Assembly (NCBI GenBank): GCA_017960705.1
Contig: JAGCYR010000053.1
Span: 1 to 18,414, forward strand
DNA length: 18,414 bases
DNA from: Clostridia bacterium
GTDB lineage: Bacteria; Bacillota; Clostridia; Oscillospirales; CAG-272
Direction: 5' to 3'
Positions 1-6,302 of this stretch are shown in pieces. Positions within the stretch are counted from its first letter, which is position 1, and every line of letters starts with the position of its first letter. A program made the position numbers and the translations under genes. A model generated the notes under the pieces. It ran no database searches. It was not told the DNA's origin and was given only the letters and a program-made list of their open reading frames with translations.

Positions 1-48
1 CCACCGCAAGCGGTCCCCCTCCCCCGATGGGGGAGGCAAAGAACGAAT
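1..48. repeat. Right-hand half of a foldback repeat, cut by the window edge
   Basis: These 48 bases are identical to 2329-2376, which form the right arm of the complete foldback element at 2249-2369. The copy includes a small hairpin (ACCGC/GCGGT) and the CCTCCCCC-GAT-GGGGGAGG hairpin, and ends in GGCAAAG followed by AACGAAT. The left arm and centre would lie outside the window, so this is probably a second copy of the same element. Confidence 0.75.
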
Positions 49-125
49 TAATCGCCGCAAGCGGCGCGATATGTGCTTCGCACGCGATATGTCCAAGGAC
101 GCGATATGCCGCGCGAGCGCGGCGT
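49..125. repeat. Hairpin array A (GCGATAT-spaced short palindromes)
   Basis: Four perfect palindromes follow one another: CGCCGC-AA-GCGGCG (53-66), GTGC-TTC-GCAC (73-83), GTCC-AA-GGAC (91-100) and GCCGCGC-GA-GCGCGGC (108-123). They are separated by (G)CGATAT. The stem sequences are unrelated to each other but each pairs fully, while the spacer is constant. No coding capacity is apparent. The related arrays at 2072-2218 and 2382-2485 use other spacers. Confidence 0.75.
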
Positions 126-162
126 GAAGGATACAAAACTCCGCCGCGGCGGTCGTTCCGAG

Positions 163-298
163 TCTTCCCCTTGAGGGGAAGATGTTGAGCGCAGCGAGAC
201 AAATGAGGTGGAGCAGGGCTTTGTCGGAGGTCGAATTCGCGAGATACGGGGGGACACCTCATCCGGCGCAAGCGCCACCTTCCCCTCAAGGGGAAGGC
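163..298. repeat. Foldback (MITE-like) intergenic element
   Basis: The ends are inverted copies. CTTCCCC-TTGA-GGGGAAG at 164-181 mirrors CCTTCCCC-TCAA-GGGGAAGG at 278-297, and inside them AAATGAGGTG (left) mirrors CACCTCAT (right). Small inner palindromes differ between the arms (GGCGC-AA-GCGCC at 265-276 on the right). The centre of about 40 nt has no ORF. I recall very similar CACCTCATCC...CCTTCCCCTCAAGGGGAAGG sequences as common interspersed repeats in gut Clostridia, but could not search for copies. There is no transposase and no clear target-site duplication. Confidence 0.65.
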
Positions 299-326
299 TT
301 GAAACGAATGAATCGCAGCGAGCGGA

Positions 327-350
327 GTGAATTGCGCTACGCGCATTGGG
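327..350. repeat. Single hairpin unit next to the lipoprotein terminator
   Basis: GTGAATT is followed by TGCGC-TAC-GCGCA (333-345) and then TTGGG. The 24-nt unit recurs at 2437-2460 with a single base difference in the loop (TAC against TGC). It is an isolated member of the same family as arrays A-C. Confidence 0.65.
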
Positions 351-354
351 TGAC

Positions 355-390
355 GGAAAAAGAAAACCCCCGCGCCGGAGGGCGCGGGGG
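355..390 (-). terminator. Rho-independent terminator of the lipoprotein gene
   Basis: Read on the minus strand, a perfect 10-bp stem (367-376 paired with 381-390, GC only) with a 4-nt loop is followed by TTTTCTTTTTCC at 366-355. It begins 17 bases after the TAA stop of the lipoprotein gene. Confidence 0.92.
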
Positions 391-407
391 GAGAGTTGGA
401 GACGGGA

Positions 408-1766
408 TTATTCGGTAACCAGCTGATAGTAGCAGGGAGCCGAGATCACGGTGCCGTCCTCCGTCGTGTAGGTAGCGGCGGCGGGAGAAGCGACCTTCGT
501 GACGGTCTGCTTGAAAGCGGTGCCCGCGGTGGCGTAGTAGTCGCCGTAGACGAAGTACGCGCCGTCGGCGGTCGCTGCCTTCGCGATCAGGCGAACGCCC
601 ATAACGTACTTGGACTCGTTGATGTCGGTGTAGATGATGCCGCCTTCGCCGTCGGCTTCCGCCGTGAAGAGCATATTCTCTTCCTTATAGGTAGATTCGC
701 CGTTGACGTCGGTCGCGGCGTTCGAGAGTTTGAAGAGGAGCGTGCCGTCGATGTAGCACTCCGCCCACAGCAGGTACTCCGCCTTGGGAGCGGTCGCCTC
801 GGGATCGTCCGGATTGGCAATGTACGCCTTCAGAGCGTCCTCGTTCAGAAGCTCCTGATGCATACGGACGCCGATGCGGTGCCAGCCCCATTCGTGACCG
901 TTGTCCAGGTTCTCGTAGTCAGCCGCGACCGCGCCGCCGATGTTCGGCCAGCAATCGAAGGTCTTGGTCGTCGGAACGGGGGTCGACATGGTCTCGGGAC
1001 CGTAGTCGACGGTGCGAAGTCCGCCGTACTCGTAGCCGCCCGCGAAAATGCAGTCGGAGCCGGAGGCGGCGTCTTTCAGCGACATCCAGATAACGTCGTT
1101 GCAGGCGCCGGAGTCGCTCGAGCCGCCGATACGCGTGCTGTAGATCGGATCGCCGTTGTTGATGTTCTTCAGAGTCGGGTTCCAGAGGATGGAGTACTCG
1201 ACGAAGAGATCAAGCCCGCTCGGATTGGCGTCGGTGCCGTAGAAGTGCTTTTCGCCTTCCTCAAGGATGTCGGTGTAGATGGCGGTCTGCGCGAAGTGCT
1301 TGTTCTCCATCGGCTCGGTCGTGTACGCGACCTCGACGATCGTGGAGTAGTCCTCCTCAAATTCCTCGTCGCAGTATTTGCACCGTCCCGTGCGCTTGCC
1401 GTCCTCGAAGATGGTAGCTTCTTTGGTCACGGTCCAGGTGGGGACGTCGTGTGCCTTAGGATCGGGGTCGATCGTTTCGGTCGTGCCCGGGATCTTCAAA
1501 CCGCACTCCTCGCAGTAGTAGGACTGTTCGCCCGGGGTGATGCAGGTGGGCTTCAGGTCGATCGTGGGCTCCGCTTCGGGGACGTGCTCGTGCGGGGGTG
1601 GGGTGGGGGTCGCGGTGGTGGTAGTCGCGGCGGCGGTCGTCTGGGCGGCGGTCGTCTCGGCGGCGGTGGTCGCGTCTGCCTTCTTCTTTTTACCGCAGGA
1701 TGCGAACGCAAAAGCGCACATCATCACGGCAAGGAGCAGAGCAAGGATTCTTACGGATCGTTTCAT
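408..1766 (-). CDS. Secreted lipoprotein with two cysteine-pair repeats and an unknown C-terminal domain
   Basis: A 452-residue protein of unknown function, predicted to be exported and lipid-anchored on the outer face of the membrane. MKRS, a hydrophobic stretch and the lipobox FASC (Cys24) form a type II signal peptide. A KKKK and Thr/Ala-rich linker (about 25-58) follows. Residues about 59-140 hold two short repeats with paired cysteines (CEECG and CKYC, each near a His or Gly-rich turn), like the C-x-x-C repeats often seen in Firmicute surface proteins. The remaining ~310 residues are rich in Tyr, Trp and Gly, have no transmembrane segment, and may be a carbohydrate-binding-type beta domain (inference). 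The start is chosen at 1766 because AGGAGG (1776-1781) lies 9 nt upstream and it gives a proper signal peptide. A start at 1805 would sit at the transcription start. Monocistronic, with its own promoter and terminator. Confidence 0.88.
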   Translation of the reverse strand: MKRSVRILALLLAVMMCAFAFASCGKKKKADATTAAETTAAQTTAAATTTTATPTPPPHEHVPEAEPTIDLKPTCITPGEQSYYCEECGLKIPGTTETIDPDPKAHDVPTWTVTKEATIFEDGKRTGRCKYCDEEFEEDYSTIVEVAYTTEPMENKHFAQTAIYTDILEEGEKHFYGTDANPSGLDLFVEYSILWNPTLKNINNGDPIYSTRIGGSSDSGACNDVIWMSLKDAASGSDCIFAGGYEYGGLRTVDYGPETMSTPVPTTKTFDCWPNIGGAVAADYENLDNGHEWGWHRIGVRMHQELLNEDALKAYIANPDDPEATAPKAEYLLWAECYIDGTLLFKLSNAATDVNGESTYKEENMLFTAEADGEGGIIYTDINESKYVMGVRLIAKAATADGAYFVYGDYYATAGTAFKQTVTKVASPAAATYTTEDGTVISAPCYYQLVTE

Positions 1767-1816
1767 CGGTTTTATCCTCCTGTTATGTGCAGGTGATTCC
1801 CTCACCTGTTGTTATC

Positions 1817-1845
1817 ATTATACCAGAAAAACGCCGTGTTTTCAA
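1817..1845 (-). promoter_or_regulatory. Sigma-A type promoter of the lipoprotein gene
   Basis: On the minus strand: TTGAAA (1845-1840), 17-bp spacer, TATAAT (1822-1817), with a TG one base upstream of the -10 (extended -10). Predicted transcription starts near 1810, giving a leader of about 44 nt that contains the AGGAGG site. Confidence 0.85.
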
Positions 1846-1974
1846 CGGAAAATGACCCCTCAGCGGGAAAATGGCAGAATCCACAAAACGCTCGGTGCGA
1901 AATTGTTCAAAAAGACGGAGGGATCGAGGACGGAGAGCGGCGCGCCGGAACGTCAAAACCGCCGAAAGAACTAT
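1846..1974. other. Gene-free spacer, nothing recognised
   Basis: Between the lipoprotein promoter and the hairpin at 1975-2011 I see no gene with a ribosome binding site, no repeat of the local families and no structured RNA I recognise. Confidence 0.5.
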
Positions 1975-2011
1975 AAAAACGCCCGTATTCACTGAAAAAA
2001 CGGGCGTTTTT
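1975..2011. terminator. Bidirectional-looking terminator hairpin
   Basis: AAAAACGCCCG (1975-1985) pairs perfectly with CGGGCGTTTTT (2001-2011) around a 15-nt loop, so either strand ends in a T5 run. No plus-strand gene lies upstream. On the minus strand the nearest upstream gene is fakA, whose stop is about 480 bases away, so this is the first convincing terminator for the fakB-fakA transcript. Confidence 0.65.
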
Positions 2012-2024
2012 CGGTTGATTGCTT

Positions 2025-2044
2025 TTCTTGCTAATTTGCAAGAA
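2025..2044. other. Small AT-rich hairpin
   Basis: TTCTTGC (2025-2031) pairs with GCAAGAA (2038-2044) across a 6-nt loop. It has no T-run on either side, and its role is unknown. It borders the start of hairpin array B. Confidence 0.4.
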
Positions 2045-2071
2045 ATAACACAAATGATCGTACTCGTGATA

Positions 2072-2218
2072 CGTCCTGCGGACGCGATATGTGCGCTGCG
2101 CGCAATGACGTGTTGCTGCGCAACAATGATGTGACTTCGTCAATGATGTTGACCGCAAGCGGTCAAATGATGTGGCGCAAGCGCCAATGAGGGGAACGGG
2201 AGAATTGCCGTAAGCGGC
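2072..2218. repeat. Hairpin array B (AATGATGT-spaced short palindromes)
   Basis: Successive palindromes: CGTCC-TGC-GGACG (2072-2084), TGCGC-TGC-GCGCA (2092-2104), GTTGC-TGC-GCAAC (2112-2124), TGAC-TTC-GTCA (2132-2142), TTGACCGC-AA-GCGGTCAA (2149-2166), TGGCGC-AA-GCGCCA (2173-2186) and GCCG-TAAG-CGGC (2207-2218). The spacer is CGATAT once, then ATGACGT or ATGATGT. No two stems share a sequence, yet every unit pairs. A truncated eighth unit (GAATTGCGGGCAAG, 2221-2234) abuts the foldback element. Confidence 0.8.
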
Positions 2219-2248
2219 GCGAATTGCGGGCAAGAAACACCTTGGTTA

Positions 2249-2369
2249 CTTTGCCTCCCATACGGGGGAGGTGGCGCGTAGCGACAGAAGGGGCGATCGA
2301 TTGGCAGTTCTCTCTTTGTGTGCCCCTTCCACCGCAAGCGGTCCCCCTCCCCCGATGGGGGAGGCAAAG
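2249..2369. repeat. Complete 121-bp foldback (MITE-like) element
   Basis: The left arm (2249-2294) and right arm (2322-2369) are imperfect inverted copies. CTTTGCCTCCC...GGGGGAGG, an inner small palindrome and AAGGGGC on the left mirror GCCCCTT...CCTCCCCC-GAT-GGGGGAGGCAAAG on the right. The centre is 27 nt. A 14-nt direct repeat, GAATTGCGGGCAAG, occurs on both sides (2221-2234 and 2398-2411). There is no ORF inside. The right arm is duplicated exactly at 1-48. Confidence 0.75.
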
Positions 2370-2381
2370 AACGAATGAATT

Positions 2382-2485
2382 GACGGCAAGCCGTCGTGAA
2401 TTGCGGGCAAGCCCGCGTGAATTGGCGCTCCGCGCCGTGAATTGCGCTGCGCGCATTGGGAAGCGATATGCCGCGCAGGCGCGGC
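2382..2485. repeat. Hairpin array C (GTGAATT-spaced short palindromes)
   Basis: GACGGC-AA-GCCGTC (2382-2395), GCGGGC-AA-GCCCGC (2403-2416), GGCGC-TCC-GCGCC (2424-2436), TGCGC-TGC-GCGCA (2443-2455) and GCCGCGC-AG-GCGCGGC (2470-2485). The first four are spaced by GTGAATT. The last is preceded by GCGATAT, the array A spacer. The array stops five bases before the fakA stop codon. Confidence 0.8.
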
Positions 2486-2490
2486 GTGGG

Positions 2491-4194
2491 TCACTCGGCG
2501 GAGATCAGGAAATCGTAGAGGGGCTGTCCGCCGGGGACGGAGGTTGCCTCGGCGTCCTTGCCGCAGACCTCCGCGATCAGGGAAACCACCGCTTCCCCGT
2601 CCTCGTCCGAGACGTCGACGCCGCAGAAGACGGTCAGGAAGCTCGTATCCTTGACGCCCTCGAGCAGAGCCCGGAGACAGTCGGTGCGGTCGGCGGCGTG
2701 GCAGACGATCTTGCCGCGGACAAGCCCGAGATACTCGCCCAGGCGGACGGTCTCGCCGTTTACGACCGAGTCGCGAACGGCGCGGGTGACCGAGAGAGAC
2801 GAGACGTTCTTCATCGCCTCTTCCATCGCCGCTTTGTTCTCGTCAAGCGACTTTTCGAGGTCGAACGCCATCATGACGGCGATCCCCTCCTGGATGGTAT
2901 AGGTCGGGATCACGACGACTTTCTTCTTCTTTTCAAGAAGCGCCGCCTGCGCCGCGACCATACAGATATTCTTGTTGTTCGGGAGGACGAAGACCACCTT
3001 CGACGGGGTGGCGCGCACCTGGGTCAGCACGTCGTTGGTGCTGGGGTTCATGGTCTGTCCGCCCTTGACGATCTTGTCGGCGCCGAGGTCGCGGAAGCAG
3101 GCGACGATCCCCTCGCCCGTGCAGACAGAGACGAAACCGAATTCCTTTTCGGCTTTGACCTCTTTCGGAGCGAGGAACGATTTGGTCGCGTCGATCGCTT
3201 TGCCGGCGACGCCCTCGATCTTCCCCGCCGCGACGGCGACGGCGGACGGCTTCTTCTCGGTCGTCAGGTTGGTGTGCTGTTCGCGCATATTCTCGACCTT
3301 GACGGTCAGCAGCGCGCCGTATTTGACCGCCTCGGAAAGCACCTTTCCGGGGTCGGAGGTGTGGACGTGCAGTTTGACGATCTCCTCGTCGTCAACGAAA
3401 ACGGCGCTGTCGCCCGCCGCAAGAACGAACTTGCGGAACTCGCCGCAGGTCCCCTCGCCGCGGTAATCCGGGCTCTTGCCGACGATACATTCGGTGCAGT
3501 AGGGGAAAACGATATCCTCGGTATTGAACTTGCCGAAGACGGACGCCCCGCCCTCGCTCCGCGCGGCGGCGAGCGCGATCGGTTTTCCGCGCAGGGCGGC
3601 GATCATACCATCCAGCACGACGACGAAGCCCATACCGCCCGAGTCGACCACGCCCGCCTGTTTCAGAACGGGCAGCATCTCGGGGGTCTTTTCCAGCGTT
3701 TCGCGGGCGACCGCATGGATCTTGTCGAACAGTTCCTCCATCGTCGGGGGATTCAGCTTCTTCCCCGCCGCCTTTTCCGCCGCCTCCGCGGAGAGCCGCA
3801 TAACGGTCAGGATGGTGCCCTCGGTGGGGTTGGAGACCGACTTGTACGCCTCCTCGGTGCCGAGCTTGAAGGCGCGGGCGATATCCGGAACGTCGGCGCG
3901 GGTAACGCCCTTGAATCCACGGGAAATACCGCGGAAGAAGAGCGAGAGGATGACCCCGGAGTTGCCGCGCGCAGCACGGAGAGCGGTCGAGGCGATCTCG
4001 CGGGAGACCTCCTCGATGGACTCGCCCTCACGCCCCGCCGCCGAAACGCCGGACAGGGTCATACTCATATTGATCCCCGTGTCGCCGTCCGGGACCGGGA
4101 AGACGTTCAGGTCGTTGATTTTCTGTTTCGCGTTCTCCAGATTATTCCCCGCGGAGATAATCATGGAGCGGAACAGAGAGCCGTTGATTTTCAT
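2491..4194 (-). CDS. fakA: Fatty acid kinase ATP-binding subunit FakA (DhaL/DAK2 domain)
   Basis: With a FakB acyl-carrier partner, FakA phosphorylates free fatty acids to acyl-phosphate, which PlsX/PlsY feed into phospholipids. It is cytoplasmic. The 567 residues match the usual length of about 550. The N-terminal DhaL domain has NVFPVPDGDTG (30-40), whose Asp36 and Asp38 are the expected Mg-nucleotide ligands, then ARGNSGVILS (about 75-84) and SGGMGF. The middle domain has the family's HVHTSDPG and VENMREQH motifs. The C-terminal DegV/FakB-contacting type domain ends at the stop codon. The start at 4194 has AAAGGA about 13 nt upstream, somewhat far. It lies 28 nt after fakB, so the two are almost certainly cotranscribed. 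The cluster lacks the asp23-like gene that often neighbours it (YloU/YloV arrangement). Confidence 0.9.
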   Translation of the reverse strand: MKINGSLFRSMIISAGNNLENAKQKINDLNVFPVPDGDTGINMSMTLSGVSAAGREGESIEEVSREIASTALRAARGNSGVILSLFFRGISRGFKGVTRADVPDIARAFKLGTEEAYKSVSNPTEGTILTVMRLSAEAAEKAAGKKLNPPTMEELFDKIHAVARETLEKTPEMLPVLKQAGVVDSGGMGFVVVLDGMIAALRGKPIALAAARSEGGASVFGKFNTEDIVFPYCTECIVGKSPDYRGEGTCGEFRKFVLAAGDSAVFVDDEEIVKLHVHTSDPGKVLSEAVKYGALLTVKVENMREQHTNLTTEKKPSAVAVAAGKIEGVAGKAIDATKSFLAPKEVKAEKEFGFVSVCTGEGIVACFRDLGADKIVKGGQTMNPSTNDVLTQVRATPSKVVFVLPNNKNICMVAAQAALLEKKKKVVVIPTYTIQEGIAVMMAFDLEKSLDENKAAMEEAMKNVSSLSVTRAVRDSVVNGETVRLGEYLGLVRGKIVCHAADRTDCLRALLEGVKDTSFLTVFCGVDVSDEDGEAVVSLIAEVCGKDAEATSVPGGQPLYDFLISAE

Positions 4195-4222
4195 ACAGAA
4201 TGTGCGTTCCTTTCGTCGGGGT

Positions 4223-5089
4223 TCAACGCTTGTTTCCGAGGAAGAAGAGAGCCAGCGTTCCGGGTCCCGAGTGAGAGCCGATCACGCGTCCGGTGTAGCC
4301 GATCTCGACCCGCTTGACCCCGAAGGTCTCCTTGACCCAGCCTGCAAGCTCCTCGGCGTCCTCTTTGCAGTCGCCCTGACAGATGAACACCGTCTGATCC
4401 TCCGGCGCGATCGCGGAGCTCTTCATGTGTTCGAGCAGGGCGCGCATCGAGTTTTTGCGCCCCTTCGCCTTTTCCATATTGATCAGATGTCCCTCGTCGT
4501 CGACGTGCAGCACCGGGCGGATATTCAGCATCGTGCCGAGCAGAGCCGTCGCGCCCGAAATGCGGCCGCCGCGCTTCAGGTGGAACAGATCGTCGACCGT
4601 GAACCAATGGCAGAGGTTGAAACGGGTGCGTTCCGCGTATTCGTAGGTCTCTTCCATCGTATGCCCCGCGCGCGCGTATTTAACGGTATGGTAGACGAGC
4701 AGCCCCTGACCGAGCGAAGCGCAGAGCGTGTCGAGGACCATGAACTTGCGTTCCGGGTACTTCTGCGACAGGTCCTCCGCCGCGATCTTCGCGGAGTTGC
4801 AGCTTGCGCTGAGCCCCGACGAGAACGCGAGGAACAGAACGTCGATCCCCGCCGCGAGCATGGGTTCGACCGCCTCGATCACCTCGCCCACGCTGTACGC
4901 CGCGGTGACGGCGGTGCATTTTTCGCGCAGGGCGTTGTAGAAATCGGAATATTCAAGCGTCAAGCCGTCAAGGACCGAGCCGTCGGGCTTGGTGAGCGTC
5001 GTTTTCAGTTCCAGCACCGAAACGTCGAGTTCGGTGATCAGTTCGGGCGTCAGGTCGGACGCCGAATCGGTAAAAATGCGAAAATCCAT
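4223..5089 (-). CDS. fakB: DegV family fatty-acid-binding protein, FakB subunit
   Basis: DegV-fold protein of 288 residues, the usual family length, expected to hold a fatty acid while FakA phosphorylates its carboxyl group. Visible motifs are FTDSASDL (6-13), SSGLSAS (90-96), the HLKRGGRIS segment (170-178) and SHSGPG (272-277), which carries the conserved ligand-contacting His273. The TSQPS-like segment found in many DegV proteins is altered here (TAAYS, about 63-67). The start at 5089 is chosen because AGGAG (5096-5100) is 6 nt upstream and residues before it are not family-like. An upstream ATG at 5197 would fall in the -35 box. The gene is followed closely by fakA, which supports the FakB role over an orphan DegV protein. 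The lipid it prefers cannot be read from sequence. Confidence 0.87.
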   Translation of the reverse strand: MDFRIFTDSASDLTPELITELDVSVLELKTTLTKPDGSVLDGLTLEYSDFYNALREKCTAVTAAYSVGEVIEAVEPMLAAGIDVLFLAFSSGLSASCNSAKIAAEDLSQKYPERKFMVLDTLCASLGQGLLVYHTVKYARAGHTMEETYEYAERTRFNLCHWFTVDDLFHLKRGGRISGATALLGTMLNIRPVLHVDDEGHLINMEKAKGRKNSMRALLEHMKSSAIAPEDQTVFICQGDCKEDAEELAGWVKETFGVKRVEIGYTGRVIGSHSGPGTLALFFLGNKR

Positions 5090-5108
5090 CTGTCTCTCCT
5101 TGTTCGTG

Positions 5109-5124
5109 ACCGGTCGAAACCGGT
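5109..5124 (-). promoter_or_regulatory. Leader hairpin just upstream of the fakB ribosome binding site
   Basis: ACCGGT-TTCG-ACCGGT on the minus strand gives a 6-bp stem with a UUCG tetraloop, ending 8 bases before the AGGAG site. It may affect mRNA stability or translation initiation. The functional claim is weak. Confidence 0.4.
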
Positions 5125-5168
5125 TGATTTTTTGCGGTTTTTCGGGCATTTTTTGCCGGTGCTTTTTT

Positions 5169-5197
5169 ATTATACCACGCGACGTGGTTTTTGTCAA
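5169..5197 (-). promoter_or_regulatory. Consensus promoter of fakB-fakA with a palindromic candidate operator
   Basis: Minus strand: TTGACA (5197-5192), 17-bp spacer, TATAAT (5174-5169), a perfect sigma-A consensus. A 15-bp palindrome, ACCACG-TCG-CGTGGT (5188-5174), fills most of the spacer and touches the -10. That is where a repressor dimer would block RNA polymerase. It does not resemble the FapR operator consensus that I know. Predicted leader is about 73 nt. Confidence 0.85.
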
Positions 5198-5212
5198 CAG
5201 ATGTTCGGCTTT

Positions 5213-6109
5213 TTATTGACAATCTCCCCGGTACAGACGAGCCGTCTGCCGCGCGATCTCGCGGGGGAGATCGTCGGGTCGGACGCCCATCTCCGAGTAC
5301 TCTTTCGTCAGCGCGTCGCCCGCCGCCCCGTGCAGGTAAACGGCGAGGATCGAGGCGCCGTACGGCTCCATTCCCTGCGCGAGCAGCGAGACCAGAAGAC
5401 CCGCGAGAACGTCGCCGCTCCCGCCCTTGGCGAGCCCGGAGCCGCCGGTCGCGTTGACGGTGACTTCCCCGTCGGGCGAAGCGATCACGGTACCGGCGCC
5501 CTTCAGGACGAGGGTGACGCCGTAGGTTTTCGCAAAGTCGGCGGCGACCCCGACGCGGTCGGACGAGATCGTATCGAGCGGCAGTCCCGACAGGCGGGAG
5601 AACTCAAGGGGGTGCGGGGTCAAAACCACGGGACGCGCCGCGCTTTTGAGGATCTCGAGCGCGGTCCCGCGTTTTAAGGCGAGCGAATTCAGGGCGTCCG
5701 CGTCGAGCACGACGGGACAGCCGGGGGTTTTCAGCAGTTCGAAGAGCGAAAGCGCGAGCCGTTCGCTTTTGCCCGAACCGCAGCCGACAAGGATCGCCGT
5801 CGCTTTTCGGGTCAAGTCAAGCGGCAGGAACGCGCCGACGCCGGAGGTAGCGTACGCCGTTCCGATCACCGAGGGCGCGCGAGAGAGGACGAGAGAAACG
5901 ACCGCCTCGCACGAAGCCAGCTCGACCAGACCCGCGCCGCCGGAAAGCGCGCCCTCCGCCGAAAGACACGCGGCGCCGCGATACTGTTCGCTGCCGCAGA
6001 AAAGCAGGGCGCGACCGAAGGTGCCCTTGTTGCCGTCGGCGGGACGCACGGGAAGCAGCGACCCCGCGAGCGCGGCGTCGGTCGTTCTCTGTTTCGGCTG
6101 TTTTTTCAC
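5213..6109 (-). CDS. nnrD: ADP-dependent NAD(P)H-hydrate dehydratase (YjeF C-terminal/CARKD family)
   Basis: Repairs damaged hydrated NADH/NADPH by dehydration with ADP (ATP in eukaryotes); cytoplasmic, ribokinase-like fold. The 298 residues contain the family motifs in order: GNKGTFGRALLFCGS (26-40) with YRGAACLSAEGALSGGAGLV (43-62), LVGCGSGKS (107-115), VLDADALN (134-141), LTPHPLEF (163-170), LKGAGTVIA (202-210) and GLAKGGSGDVLAGLL (225-239) with the catalytic Asp233. It is the dehydratase domain alone, without the fused NnrE epimerase domain; no epimerase gene is in the window. The start is a GTG at 6109 with GGGAGGA 8 nt upstream, which fits the family N-terminus; the 35 upstream codons look non-coding and cross the promoter. 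It precedes fakB by 123 nt, where a separate promoter sits. Confidence 0.9.
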   Translation of the reverse strand: MKKQPKQRTTDAALAGSLLPVRPADGNKGTFGRALLFCGSEQYRGAACLSAEGALSGGAGLVELASCEAVVSLVLSRAPSVIGTAYATSGVGAFLPLDLTRKATAILVGCGSGKSERLALSLFELLKTPGCPVVLDADALNSLALKRGTALEILKSAARPVVLTPHPLEFSRLSGLPLDTISSDRVGVAADFAKTYGVTLVLKGAGTVIASPDGEVTVNATGGSGLAKGGSGDVLAGLLVSLLAQGMEPYGASILAVYLHGAAGDALTKEYSEMGVRPDDLPREIARQTARLYRGDCQ

Positions 6110-6155
6110 TGCGTTTTCCTCCCATCGGGGTTCGCTCAATCTTTTCCGAATTATA

Positions 6156-6184
6156 ATTATAGCACGAAATCCCGTTCTTCGCAA
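6156..6184 (-). promoter_or_regulatory. Promoter of nnrD
   Basis: Minus strand: TTGCGA (6184-6179), 17-bp spacer, TATAAT (6161-6156). Predicted start near 6149 and a 40-nt leader containing the GGGAGG site at 6118-6123. It is back to back with the plus-strand promoter at 6223-6251. Confidence 0.75.
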
Positions 6185-6222
6185 GTCATTCTCCGATTTT
6201 CGGCTTTTCGGCAAAAAAGCCC

Positions 6223-6251
6223 TTTACAGAAACGGGGTTTTGTGATATACT
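6223..6251 (+). promoter_or_regulatory. Promoter of the cytidylate-kinase-like gene
   Basis: TTTACA (6223-6228), 17-bp spacer, TATACT (6246-6251), with a TG two bases upstream of the -10. Transcription would start near 6258, about 45 nt before the ATG. Confidence 0.8.
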
Positions 6252-6302
6252 GTATACGGAGCCAAGCGAACCCGCGAACCGACAAACGGAGGAGATGTTT
6301 TT

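Noticed and set aside
182..418. Small protein gene on the plus strand
   Set aside because: The frame passes through the foldback repeat and the terminator hairpin and has no credible ribosome binding site.
396..1796. Plus-strand frame opposite the lipoprotein gene
   Set aside because: The minus strand shows a signal peptide, lipobox, ribosome binding site, promoter and terminator; the plus frame has a Val/Gly/Arg-biased composition and none of these.
49..2485. CRISPR array
   Set aside because: In a CRISPR the repeat is constant and the long spacer varies. Here the 6-8 nt spacer is constant and the palindromic unit varies. Units are only 9-18 bp and no cas gene is present.
5174..5188. FapR operator
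   Set aside because: The palindrome does not match the FapR consensus (TTAGTACC-type half-sites) as I know it, so only a generic operator is proposed.
5090..5197. Upstream ATG start for fakB at 5197
   Set aside because: It lies in the -35 box, upstream of the predicted transcription start, and adds 36 residues not found in DegV proteins.
2224..5677. Long open frames on the plus strand opposite fakA, fakB and nnrD
   Set aside because: They run antisense to well-conserved genes, lack ribosome binding sites and family motifs, and arise from the high GC at third codon positions. The same applies to long frames opposite secA, the sulfatase-like gene and the YidC fusion.
6110..6214. Longer nnrD reading frame from 6214
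   Set aside because: It crosses the nnrD promoter; the GTG at 6109 has a strong GGGAGGA site.
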